A stretch of DNA of 6,425 nt. It comes from Campylobacteraceae bacterium (GTDB lineage Bacteria > Campylobacterota > Campylobacteria > Campylobacterales > Campylobacteraceae). The stretch lies in assembly GCA_031276365.1 (NCBI GenBank), contig JAISNG010000076.1:1-6425 (forward strand), read 5' to 3'. The position numbers were made by a program, and so were the translations under genes. The notes under the pieces are model-generated. The model had not been told where the DNA came from and did no database searches. It worked only from the letters and a program-made list of their open reading frames with translations. Positions 6,405 to 6,425 of the stretch are shown piece by piece; the stretch's first letter is position 1, and the number at the start of each line of letters is the position of its first letter.

Positions 6405-6425
6405 CCTTATCTTTATTTCAATTAT

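Larger units (their letters stand above)
6292..6425. other. AT-rich intergenic region at the right edge
   Basis: This is the only non-coding stretch in the window. It holds the - strand operon's candidate -10 and Shine-Dalgarno, a short direct repeat TAACAT (6359-6364 and 6371-6376), and a + strand TTAAAAT (6398-6404) that could be the -10 of a gene starting beyond the window. No ORF, tRNA or terminator hairpin is apparent. Confidence 0.6.

Overview
The window reads as ordinary chromosomal sequence from a Campylobacterota (Epsilonproteobacteria) bacterium, most likely a free-living Sulfurimonas/Sulfuricurvum-type organism rather than a host-adapted Helicobacter or Campylobacter. The assignment rests on three points. 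IspG carries the motif GCVVNAIGEAKEAD and DnaB has a charged insertion near its C-terminus, both of which I associate with this class. ComEC is a short form lacking the C-terminal nuclease-like domain. A PgbA N-terminal-domain protein sits directly upstream of glcD, a pairing I recall from Helicobacter pylori (from memory, not checked). Base composition is moderate, with many GCGC-containing codons, and looks even across the window. The genus is a guess.

Layout: two tightly packed gene strings point at each other. On the + strand: the 3' two thirds of ispG (1-720, running off the left edge), dnaB (713-2113, 8-bp overlap with ispG) and comEC (2121-3389). On the - strand, read right to left: a secreted PgbA_N-domain protein (5554-6291), a GlcD-type FAD oxidase (4169-5557, 4-bp ATGA overlap) and a YihY-family membrane protein (3276-4169, 1-bp TGATG overlap). 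The strings do not merely meet: the last 114 bp of comEC are also the last 114 bp of yihY, read on opposite strands, so no intergenic terminator lies between them. The right end (6292-6425) is the only non-coding stretch. It is AT-rich and holds a candidate promoter and a Shine-Dalgarno sequence for the - strand operon, and perhaps a weak + strand promoter for a gene outside the window.

Roles: the + strand string joins isoprenoid precursor synthesis (IspG), chromosome replication (DnaB) and DNA uptake (ComEC). These are not one pathway and are probably linked by ancestral co-transcription. The - strand string joins an exported protein of unknown ancestral function, a flavoprotein oxidising a 2-hydroxy acid such as glycolate or D-lactate, and an inner-membrane protein of unknown function.

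I found no mobile element, CRISPR array, RNA gene or defence cassette, and nothing I would call an undescribed system. The most interesting points are the 114-bp convergent overlap, the short lysine-terminated PgbA_N protein next to glcD, the pentapeptide duplication in the DnaB insertion, and a small hairpin spanning the dnaB stop just before a GTG start that lacks a ribosome binding site.
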